DNA of 64,000 bases from Sipunculus nudus (GCA_026874595.1 CM049306.1:48920019-48984018); one strand, 5' to 3'. Positions 44,205-58,904 are shown, numbered from the stretch's first letter. Program-made: numbers and translations. The notes: a model not told the origin generated them from the letters alone.

Positions 44205-45446
44205 CTCTGCGCGGGCCGCAAAAGTAACCTTCAGTCCTCAACCGCCCTGCCCCGCAGTTGTGAAAATCCGTCCCGCACCTCCCCGCACCTTTATAAAAAT
44301 ATCGTCCTGCAAGTTTAGCTTAAGCCCGCATCCGCCCCTGTCCCGCAGTTTAACCAAAAAAAAAAAAACAGCGCGCATTAGGGACAACCAAAAAGGAAGC
44401 CGACTAAAAATTAAGATTTATTTTCATTTATTTTTAATAAATTACCATCTTTTGAAATCAATTTTACCATGTTTGTTGATGGTATTTTCTTTTTCATTTT
44501 TTTTTCACCGGTAAGGAAGGAGTGTCATATGAACAGAATTAGCATTTTTGTAAAAGAATTTACACTGCACGTTGTGTTTCCTTTAAATATTTAAAGTTAT
44601 TATAAATTCAACCTATTCAGATGTTTATAGCTTACATAATTTACATAATTTAAGTTTAAACATATGCATACACATACATATGTTGCCATATACGGATATA
44701 GAATAAAACTCAAGCATAAAGGCAGTCAATTTCTATAACGTATGCTTAGAACAAATACTTAAAACCAGAATGTTACAGTACTGGTCACTAGCTGCACTAG
44801 CTAATTAACTGAAAGGAGGAAGGCTATAGAAAAGCAGAGGAAGTCAACTCTATGTCAAGGTCTCTAATGAGCATCATGCTCTTTATCTGATTCTGCTTTG
44901 CCAATGCCAATACTATTTATCTCATCCATGGTGAGCACACCTAAGCCTTTGTGATTTATAGATTAAAGCTAAATCCAGTTGTTGACGGAGCCAGATGCAA
45001 ACTATGCAGTGACTATTAGAAGATCACATGTGCAGGTAATACACCTAGTGCTCTACCCTAAACCATGTTATGTAATAGCTGAGACTGGCCACAACTACAG
45101 GCCTATCGAGCTGTCTAAATATACAACACTATTGCCAGGTACATTTGAACAATTTTATGACCAGTGGTCCCTGCAAAGATGAATCTGTCTCAAAACTCAG
45201 AAATTTAATATTTCACAAGTGCAGTATACCCATTCAGAAAATGGAATAACCGAAGGAACAGACCTGCAGTATTTACTTACCATGTTTTTGGCCCGCATAA
45301 ACCCGTAATAAAATATCATGTAGCCCGCTCCGCCCCGCATATCCAAGCTTTCAGCCTGCACCCGCCCTGCCCCGCAGTTACTTTTTTTTCGACCGCCCCG
45401 TCCCACTAATTCATGAAAAATTAAGCCGGTGCGGGTTGGGGCCCTG
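44205..45446. mobile_element. Possible non-autonomous hAT-like element with CCCGC-rich ends
   Basis: The right end GTGCGGGTTGGGGCCCTG looks like a hAT terminus (inverse of CAGGGCCCCAACCC). Both ends carry stretches with repeated CCCGC and the same segment CCGCCCTGCCCCGCAGTT, in direct orientation. The left terminus is not clear and the interior has no transposase. An alternative is two independent GC-rich repeats. Confidence 0.35.
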
Positions 45447-47085
45447 GGTCTCTAGTAGATTTATACTTCTTTGTGTCTTTTTATGAGACAACAGAAATTT
45501 GCAGGCTGGTGAAAAAGTTAAACGTAAATAAACTTTTGCAATAATATGTGTATTTTCTCGCTATCGGTTCATTTTGACGGAATACGAACTTTTTCCCGCA
45601 AATCTTTCGCGGCACTCTATTATGGTTCTCTGTGTGAGTAAACACAGTCCACCTATGTCTGATTAACATGCCAAAACTGACCAGCTATCTAACCTTGCGA
45701 ACCTAAATAAGAAGAAACAAAGGAGAAACACCGATTGGTAGCCTGATAACTCCTGATTTGTGTAGTTAAGGGGTACGGTCACCAGGTGGCGTGCACGCTA
45801 CGTTATGTTTTGCGGCACTGATAGCGCCCGACTAAAATCAAGTTGGTCTACCTTGGTGCCGAGTACCGTTTACATATATAATCATATATTAACTAAAATA
45901 CCGATACAATATATTCATAATACCAAGCATTAAGTATAAAACATGAACATTATAATTATGTGAACTCTAAAACATAAAAGAATATTAAGAAAGTATATCA
46001 TATTTATAAACCTATAAAAGCAAGCAGAGGACTAAAACATCCGTCATTATATATCTATTATGTGAGGTACGAAGAAATAATAATACAATATTCTGTTACA
46101 TTGCTAGACTTAGCCATAGCAATATGGAATGAGTTTTAATATTATTCCTATATGATTAGTGATGCTAAGTTAAAACAGTTTAACAAACGCCAACACAAAA
46201 ATATGCAACTGAACCATATGTCATGTAGCCGATAAATTCTCTAAAATTTCTCGTTTAATTCGTTTCTTGGAAGAAGCACATGATGTGGCTGATCTAGATT
46301 CACTGGATTAACTATTCAAGACGTTTGGCTCAGCAAATCGTGATGACTTTTTCAAATAGTTATAAAGTTTTATGTTTGGGAACGACTAAAATTTTACTCA
46401 CAGCAGCTCGAGTCCCATGGTTTATGAGCTTCATCAACAAAACGGAAAACTATCCCCTTGTGAACCAGGAACCGTTATGCAAACACATTTATACATTATC
46501 ACTGCAACAGAAAATGTATAGCTTTGATGTACATTCATCCATTCCAGTTCACTTACTATAGTCCGTTTCATCCCCTCATGTCTACCTTTATTTGCTATGA
46601 AAATTGTTATTAGTTACATTTCAAGGGAAACAATTATAGTGGAGAGTAGAGGATAAAAGGACCTAATTTTCAACAAGGTAAATAAATACCTACCTGACAC
46701 CTTATTTAAGAAACAGAATTATTTGAAAATATGAGAAATCAGTCTACATTTTACAACATATCAGACCCACTTATGGCGGTCAAGGTCTTTGGTCACATGC
46801 AAAAAAAAGCCTCAAATGAAGTTGCTGATTGGACGATCTCATGTAAACACACTAAAAATATAACCAGCTAAAACAAAGATGGCTACCTATGGTGGGACAC
46901 ATCATATCTGCCAGATCATGGTGAAGAGACTAAAATGTTGTGAAACATAAACGGGGGATTTATTGTAAGATTCTTAATTGCCAAATTAGGTTGTCACCTC
47001 CATATGTAGTTTTCTAGGAAATAATTGAAAAATATAAACTTTTAAGAGAAAAATCTGCAAAAACAGGTGGACATCAGGTGGTGAA
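45447..47085. other. No gene seen
   Basis: AT-rich, no recognised motif. Confidence 0.5.
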
Positions 47086-47089
47086 ACCG

Positions 47090-47800
47090 ACTATAGCATC
47101 ATAGAATTTATATTTCTATCGTTGTTTTTCGTTATTATTCGGGCAGCTCTGTTTTGTTTCTTTGGTACCATATTGTAAGTAGACGTTAAAGAAAAACCGC
47201 AGATGCTTAGGGCATAAAGTCGATATGCGGTTGATTGATTGTCGCGTTAACCTTGGTCAATGATCGCAGAGAAAGAAAGTTTAATTGACATACCGTAAAG
47301 AACTCCTGCCTTTAGAGATAATGAGTTTGCATGTGGTCTCCAGGATGAATTAGCATCACGCAAAGTAAATAAGTTTCATCAGAACAAGTAAAGTTAAACA
47401 AATATTGATTTCTGGAGTTTCTGATAAGCATACATTTTGGAATTACCTAGGAGCATGACTTTAGATTTATTATAATTTAGAGTGAGTAGGTTTTCGTCAT
47501 ATCATGCAGGTTGTTACTTGATCTACATTACGCTGTTATTCAATCTCAACTTCATCAGCATGGCAATATACAGTTATATCATATGCGTACATCACAATAC
47601 CATCAGTATGTATCACAGCTGGAAGATTAATAATATATATTCAAAACATAATTGGTCCAAGTATCGTACCCTGAGGGACACCTTCCTTCAGAACTGCAGG
47701 GCTAGATAGAATATTATTGTATTTTACTATCTGTAACCGATTATGAAGATATGATTGAAACCAGGCACTGTTTTAATAGCAAAACCAAATGTATGCATTT
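47090..47800 (-). pseudogene. LINE ORF2 reverse transcriptase relic
   Basis: Read on the minus strand: a degenerate thumb-proximal LL.K...FGFAI segment, then SPAVLKEGVPQGTILGPIMF (47,640-47,700; the family's GVPQGSILGPLLF box), then a mutated catalytic box MYAYDITVY (47,571-47,594; D replaced by Y in YADD), a KSKVMLLG-like segment, and near 47,120-47,170 VPKKQNRAARIITKNN, the lQ.raaRiI motif at the end of the domain. Many stops and shifts; dead. In life this enzyme copies the element's RNA at a nicked target. A (TA)n tract starts ~60 bp upstream of it. Confidence 0.7.
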
Positions 47801-47859
47801 TTCTAGCAATCTTTTATGTTTTAAAATGAATAAACAAGTTACCGTAACTTCCCCTGGAC

Positions 47860-47861
<2 letters not shown>

Positions 47862-47909
<48 letters not shown>
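47862..47909. repeat. (TA)n microsatellite
   Basis: About 45 bp of TA dinucleotides. Confidence 0.95.
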
Positions 47910-47911
<2 letters not shown>

Positions 47912-50283
47912 TTTGCAAAGAGCAGTTTCTGTTGAACTTTTCGGCACATATATTAAATATGGCGTTTAGGTATATAAATATATGCATGTCTCTCTATGCA
48001 TGTGGTAATGTTATTCCCATTGTAAAATGCAAAGGTCCAAAGAAATCCTTTGATAATACACTTAAAACATGGGGTTGTCTAACCGGCAGCTTTAGGGTTG
48101 TCAGATTATAATAGAATATCACCCTTTGCTCTTACAGTACAATCATTTACACATATGAGATACAGAAAAATACATCAAGGATGGCATCATATGTTATTGT
48201 TGGGATCTTGTATCGTCTTCATACTATCAAGACTCTGGCAGATACACTTTCAGATACATTGATACAGCGACCCGTCTGGCTTATATTTAATCAAAACGAA
48301 CCAGGCAATTGAACCAATCAGATACTCGCGTACACTTGTTCCACGCGGCTGCCGGAGCACGTCTTGCATTTGTTCCTGACCAAGCATCAGCATTGCATGG
48401 AAGGGGTCGAGAAAATGACCTATCGGATAAATCCGTATAAACATGTCCGTTTCTGATACATGTGTTCTTGTTGATACGACGAGTGAACAGTGCTTTGTTT
48501 ACATTTTGTTCCTTCGATTTGATTGCTTTACTTGTTCAATATTCATGAAACTGATGTCATAATTAATATTGATGATAATAATATTCATATATGCAAGTGC
48601 TGTTGACCATATGAATGAAGCTGTTTGATAGTTCATTACTGTGGTTCTTACATATACTAGGGCCATGGTAACTGAAAGAGTGTTAGACACTTTATCTGTT
48701 GCCGTATGTGTGCATGTATGCATATAAAAACCATATGTTTATGAATAATGTTTTATCATATATTCTCTTTTTCATGAATATTTAATCTTATAATACATAT
48801 TCTTAGGGAGCACAAGCCCACAAAAAAATCTGTTATTATCATGTTTCCCTGAAAATAGGACATTTTTATCGAAAATATGGGGGGGGGGGGGGAATCGTCC
48901 GCCCGCATTGATTTCTGAAAAAAAATTGTCTTAGAACCAAACCTTATCTTTTTCAGCCTGAGCTTGTAAACATAAAGCTAATCAGTCATGCTGTATTTAT
49001 TATTATCTCAGTGTTTTGGTCATTTGGCGTTCAAGATTAAACTAATCTTGAAATCTTTAATTTTGTCGGGCAGCTTCAAAATGTAAAGATGGTTGCTAAC
49101 TGATGTTCTAGTCTATAGGCACGGAATTCGTATATAATAAGGTCTCTTATTTGCTGGTAGGCGGTTATATGGCAGGTTTTCATGGATCTAACATGGGCTT
49201 AGAAAAATAAAGTATACCCTGCCGCACCTCTGACGTCATAATCGCAGGGGAAGTACCGTGCAAAGCGTGCAAAGAGCTCATTAGGGTGGCCGAGGTCTCG
49301 GTAGCAGCGTGGTAAGAGCGGCGGTCCAGCGCCGTGGAACGGTAATGCCGTTACTACCCCGTTCACTGGCGGTCGACCTGCGCTGTCAGGAAGCTGGTAC
49401 TGCGCTGCTGGAACACTGATGGCGATCGAATTCCGATCTGACTGCGCTTTTAATCCGAGGCGACCCCGCGGCGGATATTTTGTCCTTGTCAAAATTGGTC
49501 GCCACTCATGGCGTTCATGGTGACCATATGACGACCCAAGGCGACACTTTCTCGCTCCTACGAAGCTCATTGAATCTTAAGGCCACTCTTGCTGCGCATT
49601 ACGGCGATCTGCCCAAATTCGGTGTTCGCAGCGAAATCGCCTTCTTGTGTCACGGGGGTGTTAGTGCCTTGGTCCCTTGTTGATGGCTTAAGGCACAATG
49701 TAGCAAATACTTTTCGTGGTTTCCGGGTCATGGTACATCTCCTCTTAATAAGCTTCACGTAAACCTGCCCGTTATTAATAGCTAACTTCCCGGCTATACA
49801 AAACTTATTTCCTTGGAATGATTGATAACCTTCCGTAGAGCGCTTTTGTTCTGTCTCTGTTATGTAGATATTGTTTTTGCATGAACATGTTGACGTTTTT
49901 GTAATGATGGAATGGTAAACAATTCTTAAAGCAGCCGACATGGATCCCCGAGAGGGTGATCATTTTTAGTTAACACTCGGTATATTCCACCTCTCAGATT
50001 AAATATACTAGCGGTATGCCCTTATTGTTTTTTACATGCGATCTATGACATATGGGCTTTATTGTGTACACCAATTGGCAGCCCCGTGATTGATTTCGAG
50101 AAACTGGGAGAAATGAACTAGTCAGGAATAAAAAAAGGGCACGCTGATACGACGTACACAAAAGTATACCCGAACAACATCCAGGCGAGAATTTTTTTTC
50201 GGAGAGAATTTGTTAGCAAATCAAAAGCAGAATAGCGTTTTTTTTGCACCACGCCAAATCATCATCTTATAATATGATTATGA

Positions 50284-50336
<53 letters not shown>

Positions 50337-53300
50337 TATATTAGTAAAAGTAGTTTTTTTTCCGTGGATAGATCATACGCTATTTTGATCTTAATGAAGT
50401 CACATTAAGCTAGATCAAATACTCTCACAATGAGGAATATAATTAAGTTCGTCTTTGTGAATGCTTAGCAGCTACAATAACCGCATACGCACGCAAAAGG
50501 TCTACAGTAAGAAATGCCAATGCATTAAAAAGAACGCGCCAAGGATTGCTTTTAAAAACATCTTTTTTTCCAAAAAGGAAGCCCGGGGGGGGGGGGGGGA
50601 GGAGGGGTATTGCACACACTTCTAAGGGTCCTCAGTCTCTTGGGGACTTTAAGCCCCCGCCAAAATCTACAACTCAGTCGTTCATACGTGCACGTTTCAT
50701 GTAAAACATTGTCAGAGTTCAGACACACGGGTTCACCAGGCAAGTGGCAGAACAACTGCATACGAATTGGCGGCTTCTACTCGGGGACAAAGGAATAGCC
50801 ACTTATAATTATTCCTTTGGGGAAGTGTGATTATGGCACTTAAGAAAAAAATATATTATGGTGATTCTTATTACCTCCAAAAATGTAATGGATTACGGAT
50901 GCAGTTTTACTCTACCCCTCTACAAATTTTCAGCAAAATCTGTATTTAACATTTTGCGTCCATGTGCTGAAAGACAACGCAACGAACCAAGGCTGAAGTG
51001 GTTTCTCTGCTAAATGCTTTTATCGAATTATATCAACCTGCTTTCTTTTTATCTGGGAGAGTTGTCAAATTTGCATCGGACCTGCTTATTCCATGACCAT
51101 TTGCAGTATTTAAAGGGGCCCCAATCACATACTTGACCTTTATAAAGTAAAGGTTATCCCTTAGAGCTTTCATAAAAAAAATAAGCCAGAAAACGTGGAT
51201 AACGCCGCACCGGGCTGTTTGTTTTGTTTATTTGAACGTTTTTATAGTATGATTCTAAACAAATTCAAAAAGGCATATGGCAGCAACTCAGATAAGCCAG
51301 TGCTTTGCAAATGGCACTTCGCAACAAATGACCATTCTGCCTCCTCATTTATGCAACCTACCACCAGGGGTTACATGATTTTCCCTTTTGTCAACACTGC
51401 TGTGTTTTCAAAAATGTTGATAAACGAGTTCACATATCCTTCTCGAAGGTCTTATAAGAACTTTTCACAACCAAAATTACCCTTAGATCATTAACATATA
51501 CACAGAGGAATCCAGAAATCACATAAATTCTTTATCAGAATGTACGTGAATGGTCCCCTCTAAACCAAAAATTTAATACTCTTGGAATATATTTTTCTGG
51601 GCCTATCTTTTTCACATTGGCAGCTATACCTTTCATGTTCAAGAGACTCCAACGACATATGCATGTGTATACAAATTACGCATGTGTCTGTTAACATGCC
51701 TTAGACAATACCCTTAACTGACTACACTGAATAAACATTGTTTCACGATGTCGCCTGAGCTTCAACTAATACAAAGCATCTTTCATATAATTTCACGGTA
51801 GAATGCTTCTTATACAATCATAATATATACGATATTTCCAAGCAATGAAGCTGTCGGACCTATGATGTTTATCGAAAAAAAACTTCTCACTTTAAAATTC
51901 TTACACCCTGTATATGCCTCATGTCTTTTTCAAAAATTTATTTTTTTGTGTGATTTCTATAATAGGATAATTTTTCTTTCTATGTTGATATTTGGGGGGA
52001 GGGTGTTCCTGGAGAAATCCAGCAGAAGTAATCTTTATATCTTATAAGTGAAACACATGACAAAAAACCTTAGTATTAAAATATGCATCGTTTAGTTACT
52101 TTCAGCTCATTACACAAATCTGCATCAGACAGAGCCGTGGATTTTCCACGGGAGCAGCTAGTGTTAATTTAATAGGCACTGGAAAAAGCCCATTCTATCT
52201 ATATAATGAATGATATTTTCTCAGAAGAGAAAAATGTAAGCCAGACTGTTTTGCTTTACACAATTCCCATTCTGTAAGGCAAGTAGGACTTTAAAAATAC
52301 CTTCTCGTTTTTGTCGCCTACACAGTTTGAATAGCAGTGTTTCCTGACTTCAAGAACCTGTATAAATCCAGAGGCTTTGTGGGGTTACTTTAGCAAACAG
52401 AATGGAGTTCCGGAGAATGCTTCAGAATTCATCTACTTCTCTTTGAAATTAAACAGAAGTCTTAAACACCAACTGACTGTTTATGGTTCGTGCATGAAAG
52501 AAGTCAGCCTGTTAGCTGACAGAATTACATTCAGGTCAACGCTTAACAGGAGCGGGGTGTGGGTGTGTGTGTGTGTGGGGGGGGGGGATATGATACCTAT
52601 ATTTCAGTGGCAATCCCACGCCCTAACATATCAATTTGGTTAATTAAGTGATGCAGAACCGGTAAATATTAACCTATTAATGCAATTATCACTTTCAGAA
52701 TGCAGTGTGCGTTGATATTTAAATAATGTAACTTATATACATGTATTTATATATAAATAATAATGAGTAATAATTAACATCCGTAAAGAGATAATATGTT
52801 TTTGCCGCCGTTAGATTGTTGCTTAGTTTGTATGCTAGCAACTTTACTAATAAAAATTTGAATGGTCTTTCGATTGTTTTTTTCTTGTCATGGCATCGTC
52901 TGGATCATCTTATATATTAAACAATTTTCTTTAATGGGTTATTTACTTGTTAACTCTACAAGGGCGAGGCACTCGCCATTTACTAGTACTAATGCGTGAA
53001 CGTTTGCCTCCCAATAAGAACCTATTTAAACTTGCTCTTGCGGACAGAGCTGTCCTGTGGTGCAATCATCGAGTCGATGAACCGTGGCACACATTTCTCT
53101 CAGCTAGGAAACATAAACGTTCGCGCTTAAATACCACACATAAATGTTTGATCTGGATCCGCGTAATTTAAAATGGTGAACCGAATACTTGCGGAGGTAT
53201 GCGGTCTTGGAGTGTTTTCCATTTAGAAATATTTGCAGACGAGCATAACTCTATAATGATATTGTCAAAGCACAGCCTGCTTTTCCCCAGTCGGGTTAAA

Positions 53301-54747
53301 TGTGATCATTTTACTCGCACACGGCTGTGTTGTGTTTGATCGTGTACTTTTATGTAAATGTAACCTTCAGGTGATGCCACTCCGATTAAAAAGTTTGCAG
53401 TCACTCTAAGGTGATAATTAATTGCTTGATTTATATAAAATTCATCATACAAGGATTTATATACAGATTTATTAGTGTTTATTGCAGAAATTTGGAGATA
53501 TCATGGGAATCATCGCTTTACATTATCGTGTATGTGTCGGGGAACTTTGTTTGTCTGTGGCTCGTTTAATCCATTGAATGATTAATGTGTGTCATCATAA
53601 TGAACCTCAACATGGCTTCCTGGTTTTGAGATTGGGAGGGAATGGAAATTTCGAATATTGAAAATGTTATATTAGTTATATATGAATACCCGCTAAACGC
53701 CACTCGCATTAACGCCGTAAACAAAATCCTTACGACAAAACAGATTTTCCCATTACACATTGCGATACCTGGCGACAACCACTGACACTGACCGTGTTCG
53801 TTATATTGACTGTGCCGATAAACTCTCTCAATAGTTAGATCTCGTCTGGACAAATAATCGAAGCAGCTTTGTGTCGCTTTGTTCCCCATCGCTTCGAACC
53901 CTGACAGTTTTTTCCCCAGTTTCTCAAATCCGCTAAACGGGGCTATGATTTTGCGAGCTCACTAAAATCCGGATGTCACAGGTCGCATGTCGAAATAATG
54001 GGTATACCACTAATAAATGGTAATTCAGTTTTGGTAGCACCTTATCAGAAAGATACGAACTATAATTTTTTAGATAATAGAACTTAAATCTGTTGCAGCA
54101 TCCACCACTTAAGACATGTCTTTTTATATGTAAATATCTGCTGTGAAGCAAAATCTCTATTATGTGTCCATGACGACAGCCCAGCTTCTGTCAATAGAAT
54201 CAATACAGATAATAAGGGTCTCTCTCTTGGCTTACCGATGTGCCCTCGTATTTAATTTTGCCTGTTTTTTCACTGGGCTGTACGAGTAAGCATGAATTAA
54301 GATGTACTCCAAGGTAAAATAAGCAACGTATCATTCCACAGTAAAGGCTAATACGTTAAGTGTCAGCATTAATTGAACGGACGACCAGCCGCCATAATGG
54401 GCCTAGGATTCTGAGTTAGCAATTACATCCAGTCTAGTCAGCTGCACTTAGAGACACATTAGTGGTTAATTTTTACTAACAGCTTGACATCTGCTGTTAA
54501 TGATCGAATGCCCTGTGGCTTTATTACCTGAAGCCATGTTCATGGTTAAATGAAACGAGGACCCCCGGGGGCATTGGTATAATTGGTGGTAAGTAACGTC
54601 TGTAGTTAGAAGTAAAGTGTTTATTACAGACAGAGTTCGGAGAGTGCATGTTCTTGCATGGACACATGTTTAGACCAATAAATATGTTGGACGTTATTTA
54701 ATTTTCAATATTAACTGAAATATATTAATATTTAATTTATTCATATG

Positions 54748-54749
<2 letters not shown>
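47910..54749. other. No gene seen; microsatellites and a GC-rich patch
   Basis: G-run at 48,880-48,891; (TA)n at 50,289-50,332; G-run at about 50,585-50,597; (GT)n then G-run at 52,557-52,587. A GC-rich patch at 49,200-49,690 has a 123-codon minus-strand open frame without a recognisable domain. The remainder is AT-rich with only short frames. Confidence 0.45.
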
Positions 54750-54781
<32 letters not shown>

Positions 54782-54827
54782 TTAAATTATTATGTTTCTT
54801 CAGGTTAAGATCATATATTGAAACTTA

Positions 54828-54829
54828 GA

Positions 54830-54914
<85 letters not shown>
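54828..54914. repeat. (TA)n microsatellite left of solo LTR
   Basis: Interrupted TA array that runs up to the LTR terminus; it continues on the other side at 55,713-55,766. Confidence 0.95.
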
Positions 54915-54916
<2 letters not shown>

Positions 54917-55708
54917 TTACGGAACACCTTATATATAACGGATCACGTATACGTGATGAACACAAATTCTGTAACGGAGATTTAAAAAAAATCAGATTAT
55001 GTAACACTAGGCAGCGTGATTTGTTTAGGGGAATGAATAAAGAAGTCAGTGGTTTTTTGTTAACAAATAACTATAATTTGTTCTAAAAACAACCCTAACA
55101 TTACAATACCCTAAATCAATACAATTATACAGTAAAACAGCGATATAACAACAACTCAATACAATCACTCAGAAAAATAATGTGCACAGTACCTGGATAC
55201 CAACACCGTCATAACGATAAGTTCTTTAAATGTATACTCTCGGAGAATGACAGTCCAGTGTAAAGCTCTTGTAACAATCCAGAAAGTTAACTGAAGTCCA
55301 AATGCATAAAATCCAGGAGAATTCCGCATTCGTCGGATAAGGTCCTAGAAACTGACACACGCTTCTGCGTCCGCTAGAAAACTTCTCTGCTCTCTCTCCC
55401 CGTTCTAAAACACAGCCCCTTTATATACTCTTTACCCAAAGCCGAGATTTTTCCACTTCTCGAACAGTCTTAAGGATGCTACACAACACAGTAAACACGC
55501 ATTTCAGGAACTCTCTAGAAAAACACAGCCGTTTGTATCCCCACACACCAGGGTCATCACGTGACCCACGACCGGGCGTAATAGCCCAAGGCTTACATGA
55601 CAACGAGAGTTCAACCAGCAATGATTAAACATAGAATGTAACAAACAGCCCGGCGAGGGTGTCACAACACGAGTTTCGCCCTTGTCACACAATAAAAAGA
55701 GCACCTGT

Positions 55709-55712
<4 letters not shown>
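54915..55712 (-). mobile_element. Solo LTR of the Ty3/gypsy-type family
   Basis: On the plus strand it starts TGTTACGGAACACC and ends CACCTGTAACA, and it is flanked on both sides by ATAT in a TA array. On its own strand it keeps TATATAAAGGGG and the conserved start TGTTACAGGTGCTCTTTTTA. It has a ~20-bp segment (GACACCCTCGCCGGGC) missing from the 41.6-kb LTR but related to the other solo LTRs. Confidence 0.9.

Positions 55713-55766
<54 letters not shown>
55713..55766. repeat. (TA)n microsatellite right of solo LTR
   Basis: TA array immediately after the LTR; a second TA tract lies at 55,807-55,838. Confidence 0.95.
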
Positions 55767-55768
<2 letters not shown>

Positions 55769-55769
55769 T

Positions 55770-55805
55770 ATGTAATCTGTTTTATTTAATCTTTTTATAA
55801 TTATG

Positions 55806-55838
<33 letters not shown>

Positions 55839-57829
55839 GCTGTTTTTATTTAATCGATTTATGTTATTAATTCATATATTTTATTATTTTAATGATATAC
55901 TTTTTTATATGCAGATCATCCCTAAAAACGATTTGAAAGTAAAGCCATGTGTCTCCGTCTTTTTTCTGTATTTATCGCCCATCGGTTTACAAGTATAACA
56001 GTTTTACATATCACTCATCTGGGGATCCACTGGAACAGGTCCACGTTTCTATGGGAAAAAACACCTAACAATCACATAAATCACAAGCATACAATTGTTG
56101 CACAAATAAACAAATATGATATAAAACATTTATTACTTCCAGCAGGAGATTGCGGTGGGGTAAAATCTGAGGTAAAATATTTTTGAATGTATTTATCTGT
56201 AAGTTTAAGTAAATTGGCTGTCTCTACTTGATGCATGACCATTTATACTTAATTTTCAAAATAATTAGCGCCTCTGTCCTATTAAACGCCCCTCTTTCCT
56301 CATGACTTCGTGGTTCCTGACAAACCGCTCATTGCTAGCTATCTATAGGGTCAGCCGGTACATCCTAAGGGCCCAAAAGGGGGGGGGGGAGGAAAAACCA
56401 GAATTCCCTATAGGTCCAAAAGACATGTCTGTAGAGGTCTCATTTAGGTTTATTTTAGCTTTTATGACTTTACTTAAGAGTGCTGGAGAGGGCAGGGATC
56501 GACCAGGAGTGCCCTTTAGGGTACAAGAAAATGCGAACGTCTTGATTGACATTTACGAAGTGCAAATATATGGAGTATTTAAACGTGAGTTACCTGGGAG
56601 ACCATATAGGAATTTCCTCTAGGGCCGAATAAAATGCTTGAGAAGTGTCAGTTAGTTATTGTTTTAGTTTAAATACTCGAAAATTTGTTGTCTTTAGCGA
56701 AACGTTTTATACATATATGCAATTTTCAGGGAGTGGTCTAGACCTGTTAGTTTCCCAAACATAAATACTAGAAAAAAGTTGAAAATGAGCAAATCTCTTT
56801 TTGCTTTCATGTTTACATACATATGTAAAGCTTTTCTGCAGGAAGGCTTCACGGGGCCCAGCTCGGAAATGGAATTTCATTGGGTTCAGTTAAATGCTTG
56901 TTAATGCGGAACTTTGAAGCAAATCCATGGATGAAAATAACCAAAATTAATATTTATTTTTTCTTTGATCTTAAAGTGTCCTTAGGGATGTGGAAAGCGT
57001 ACCATTGGGTTCCGGGGGTTTATTCCGTTTTTTTTTATTTGAATATATTCTTTTGCTCTTTCTTTAAATTATAAACTCAAACATGAATATCACATTTATG
57101 TTGTAGATAAGTAGATTTTGGTAAATTATTGTGTTTGTGAATAGAGTTATTCAAGGGACCACATTATATATTGATTCATTCTGAATTTAAAACGTTTCAT
57201 TAGAGAGGCCCCCATGTAGATAATACTTATGGTTAACCCAAGACGCAATAAAGATACATAGCATTGAAAACATAACCACAGCCAGTGAAGTGACGTAAAA
57301 GACAAGTGGATTGCAAGAGCACAAGTCGATGGCTGCTGAAAAGGAAATCATGAACCTAGTTACACACTGAACATACACAAGACTGTCAAGCTTGTTGTCC
57401 ATTGACACATGGGGAAAGCAGGATTAAGATACAGACATTGATCATTACTGTATACTATTGTTCAGCTGGACTTGTTCATGTCAGAACATAGGCTACTTAC
57501 AGTTTTTACACAAAGGAGTTTTTCACATGAAGTTAATTAACGGTGTAAATAACGTTAGAGTATAAAAAAACTTGCTAACTCTGCAAACACCAAATACATT
57601 GACAGAGAGAGTGAAGACAGTAGAGAGAGACAGACAGATAAACAGAAAGACAGACAGACAGATACTCCTCTGAACATGGGCATTGAGAGAAAATTGACTT
57701 TGAGATGCACCATGGAAATCTAGAGAAATGATGAGGATTTGATAATGAACACCAACTACACCCCATAAAAAGTACAAAGAAACCATTTATTTGTGAAAAA
57801 AGACGAAGAGAGAGAGACCGACAGAGACT

Positions 57830-57883
<54 letters not shown>

Positions 57884-58904
57884 TTATGTAAGTAAAGGCT
57901 TACAATTTCGGCTTTGGGCCTTCTCATTTGTGCTTGACAACCCCTGTTGGTAATTATTCCACTATGACACGAAACTAAAGCTGATGACTTTGGATTGCAG
58001 CCTGCAGATTAATTTGTTGCCTACATACCTGGTTACTGCAACATTTCAAGGCAGGTGAGGCACGAATCCGGATATGAAGCAAGTCACCGTGAAATACATT
58101 CCTCTGAACCGAGTATGTCCAATCCAATTATCTAGAACGAATCCAAGTATCACTCAACTTCAAGGTAACACGCTGCATGGAATAGTCCTAGTGTGTTCAT
58201 TAGTTAGGTTCAATCAATCGTTTATGAAAGAAAACGACCGATCTTCGATATAATTGATTAACTATCACACCACCAGTAGAGAATAAGTCAATAAGAGTTT
58301 TCGGATGCAGAGCCGAAAGACAGGGCGAGTGTGGAAAACCAAGCTGACACGTTCATAAAGACTTTGATATTACTTCAGATTTGTTTTTTTTTTGTTCCAC
58401 TTTTATCAGAGTTTAAATTTGAAATCATGTGTATTCTGCTGTATGCTCATGCCCATTGTAAAAAGTCTGAAAATGATATAAATGTTATGAGACCTACATG
58501 CATTTAAGATAGCTCTTCGATTGCTTTTACTTAAAGACTAGTCTGCTAAGGATATAACGTTAAACGCCTCCAGTAATAAGTTTGGAAATGACTGCAATGA
58601 CACCAAAGCAAACATCACACCAAGAATCTATACAGTAACTTTGGGTATCCTGGGTTGTTTTCCATAACCGTTGAGAATCGGTACTCTAAACCGTTCACTG
58701 AAATATGTAATCAGCTAGAACACGTGACGCTTACATCATGATCGATGTAAATGTAAACAATTGTATAACGATATCTTTTTTCGTTAAAGAAACAGCTATG
58801 TTTCTGTATATTCACATTTAGATAATCATGTAATTACATTGTAATTGTATTAAACTATCCCAAGACTAAAATGTTGTATAGACGAGCAACAGCAGTTTCT
58901 TTTT
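55770..58904. other. No gene seen; (GACA)n and (GA)n repeats
   Basis: G-run at 56,380-56,389; GACA/CAGA-type repeat at 57,625-57,662; (GA)n at 57,831-57,881. No motif-bearing frame. Confidence 0.5.

Noticed and set aside
49199-49570. 123-codon minus-strand open frame in a GC-rich patch
   Set aside because: No recognisable domain, no splice or promoter support; GC-rich sequence has few stop codons by chance. The plus strand has a partial A-box-like TAGCAGCGTGG but no B box, so a tRNA gene was also rejected.
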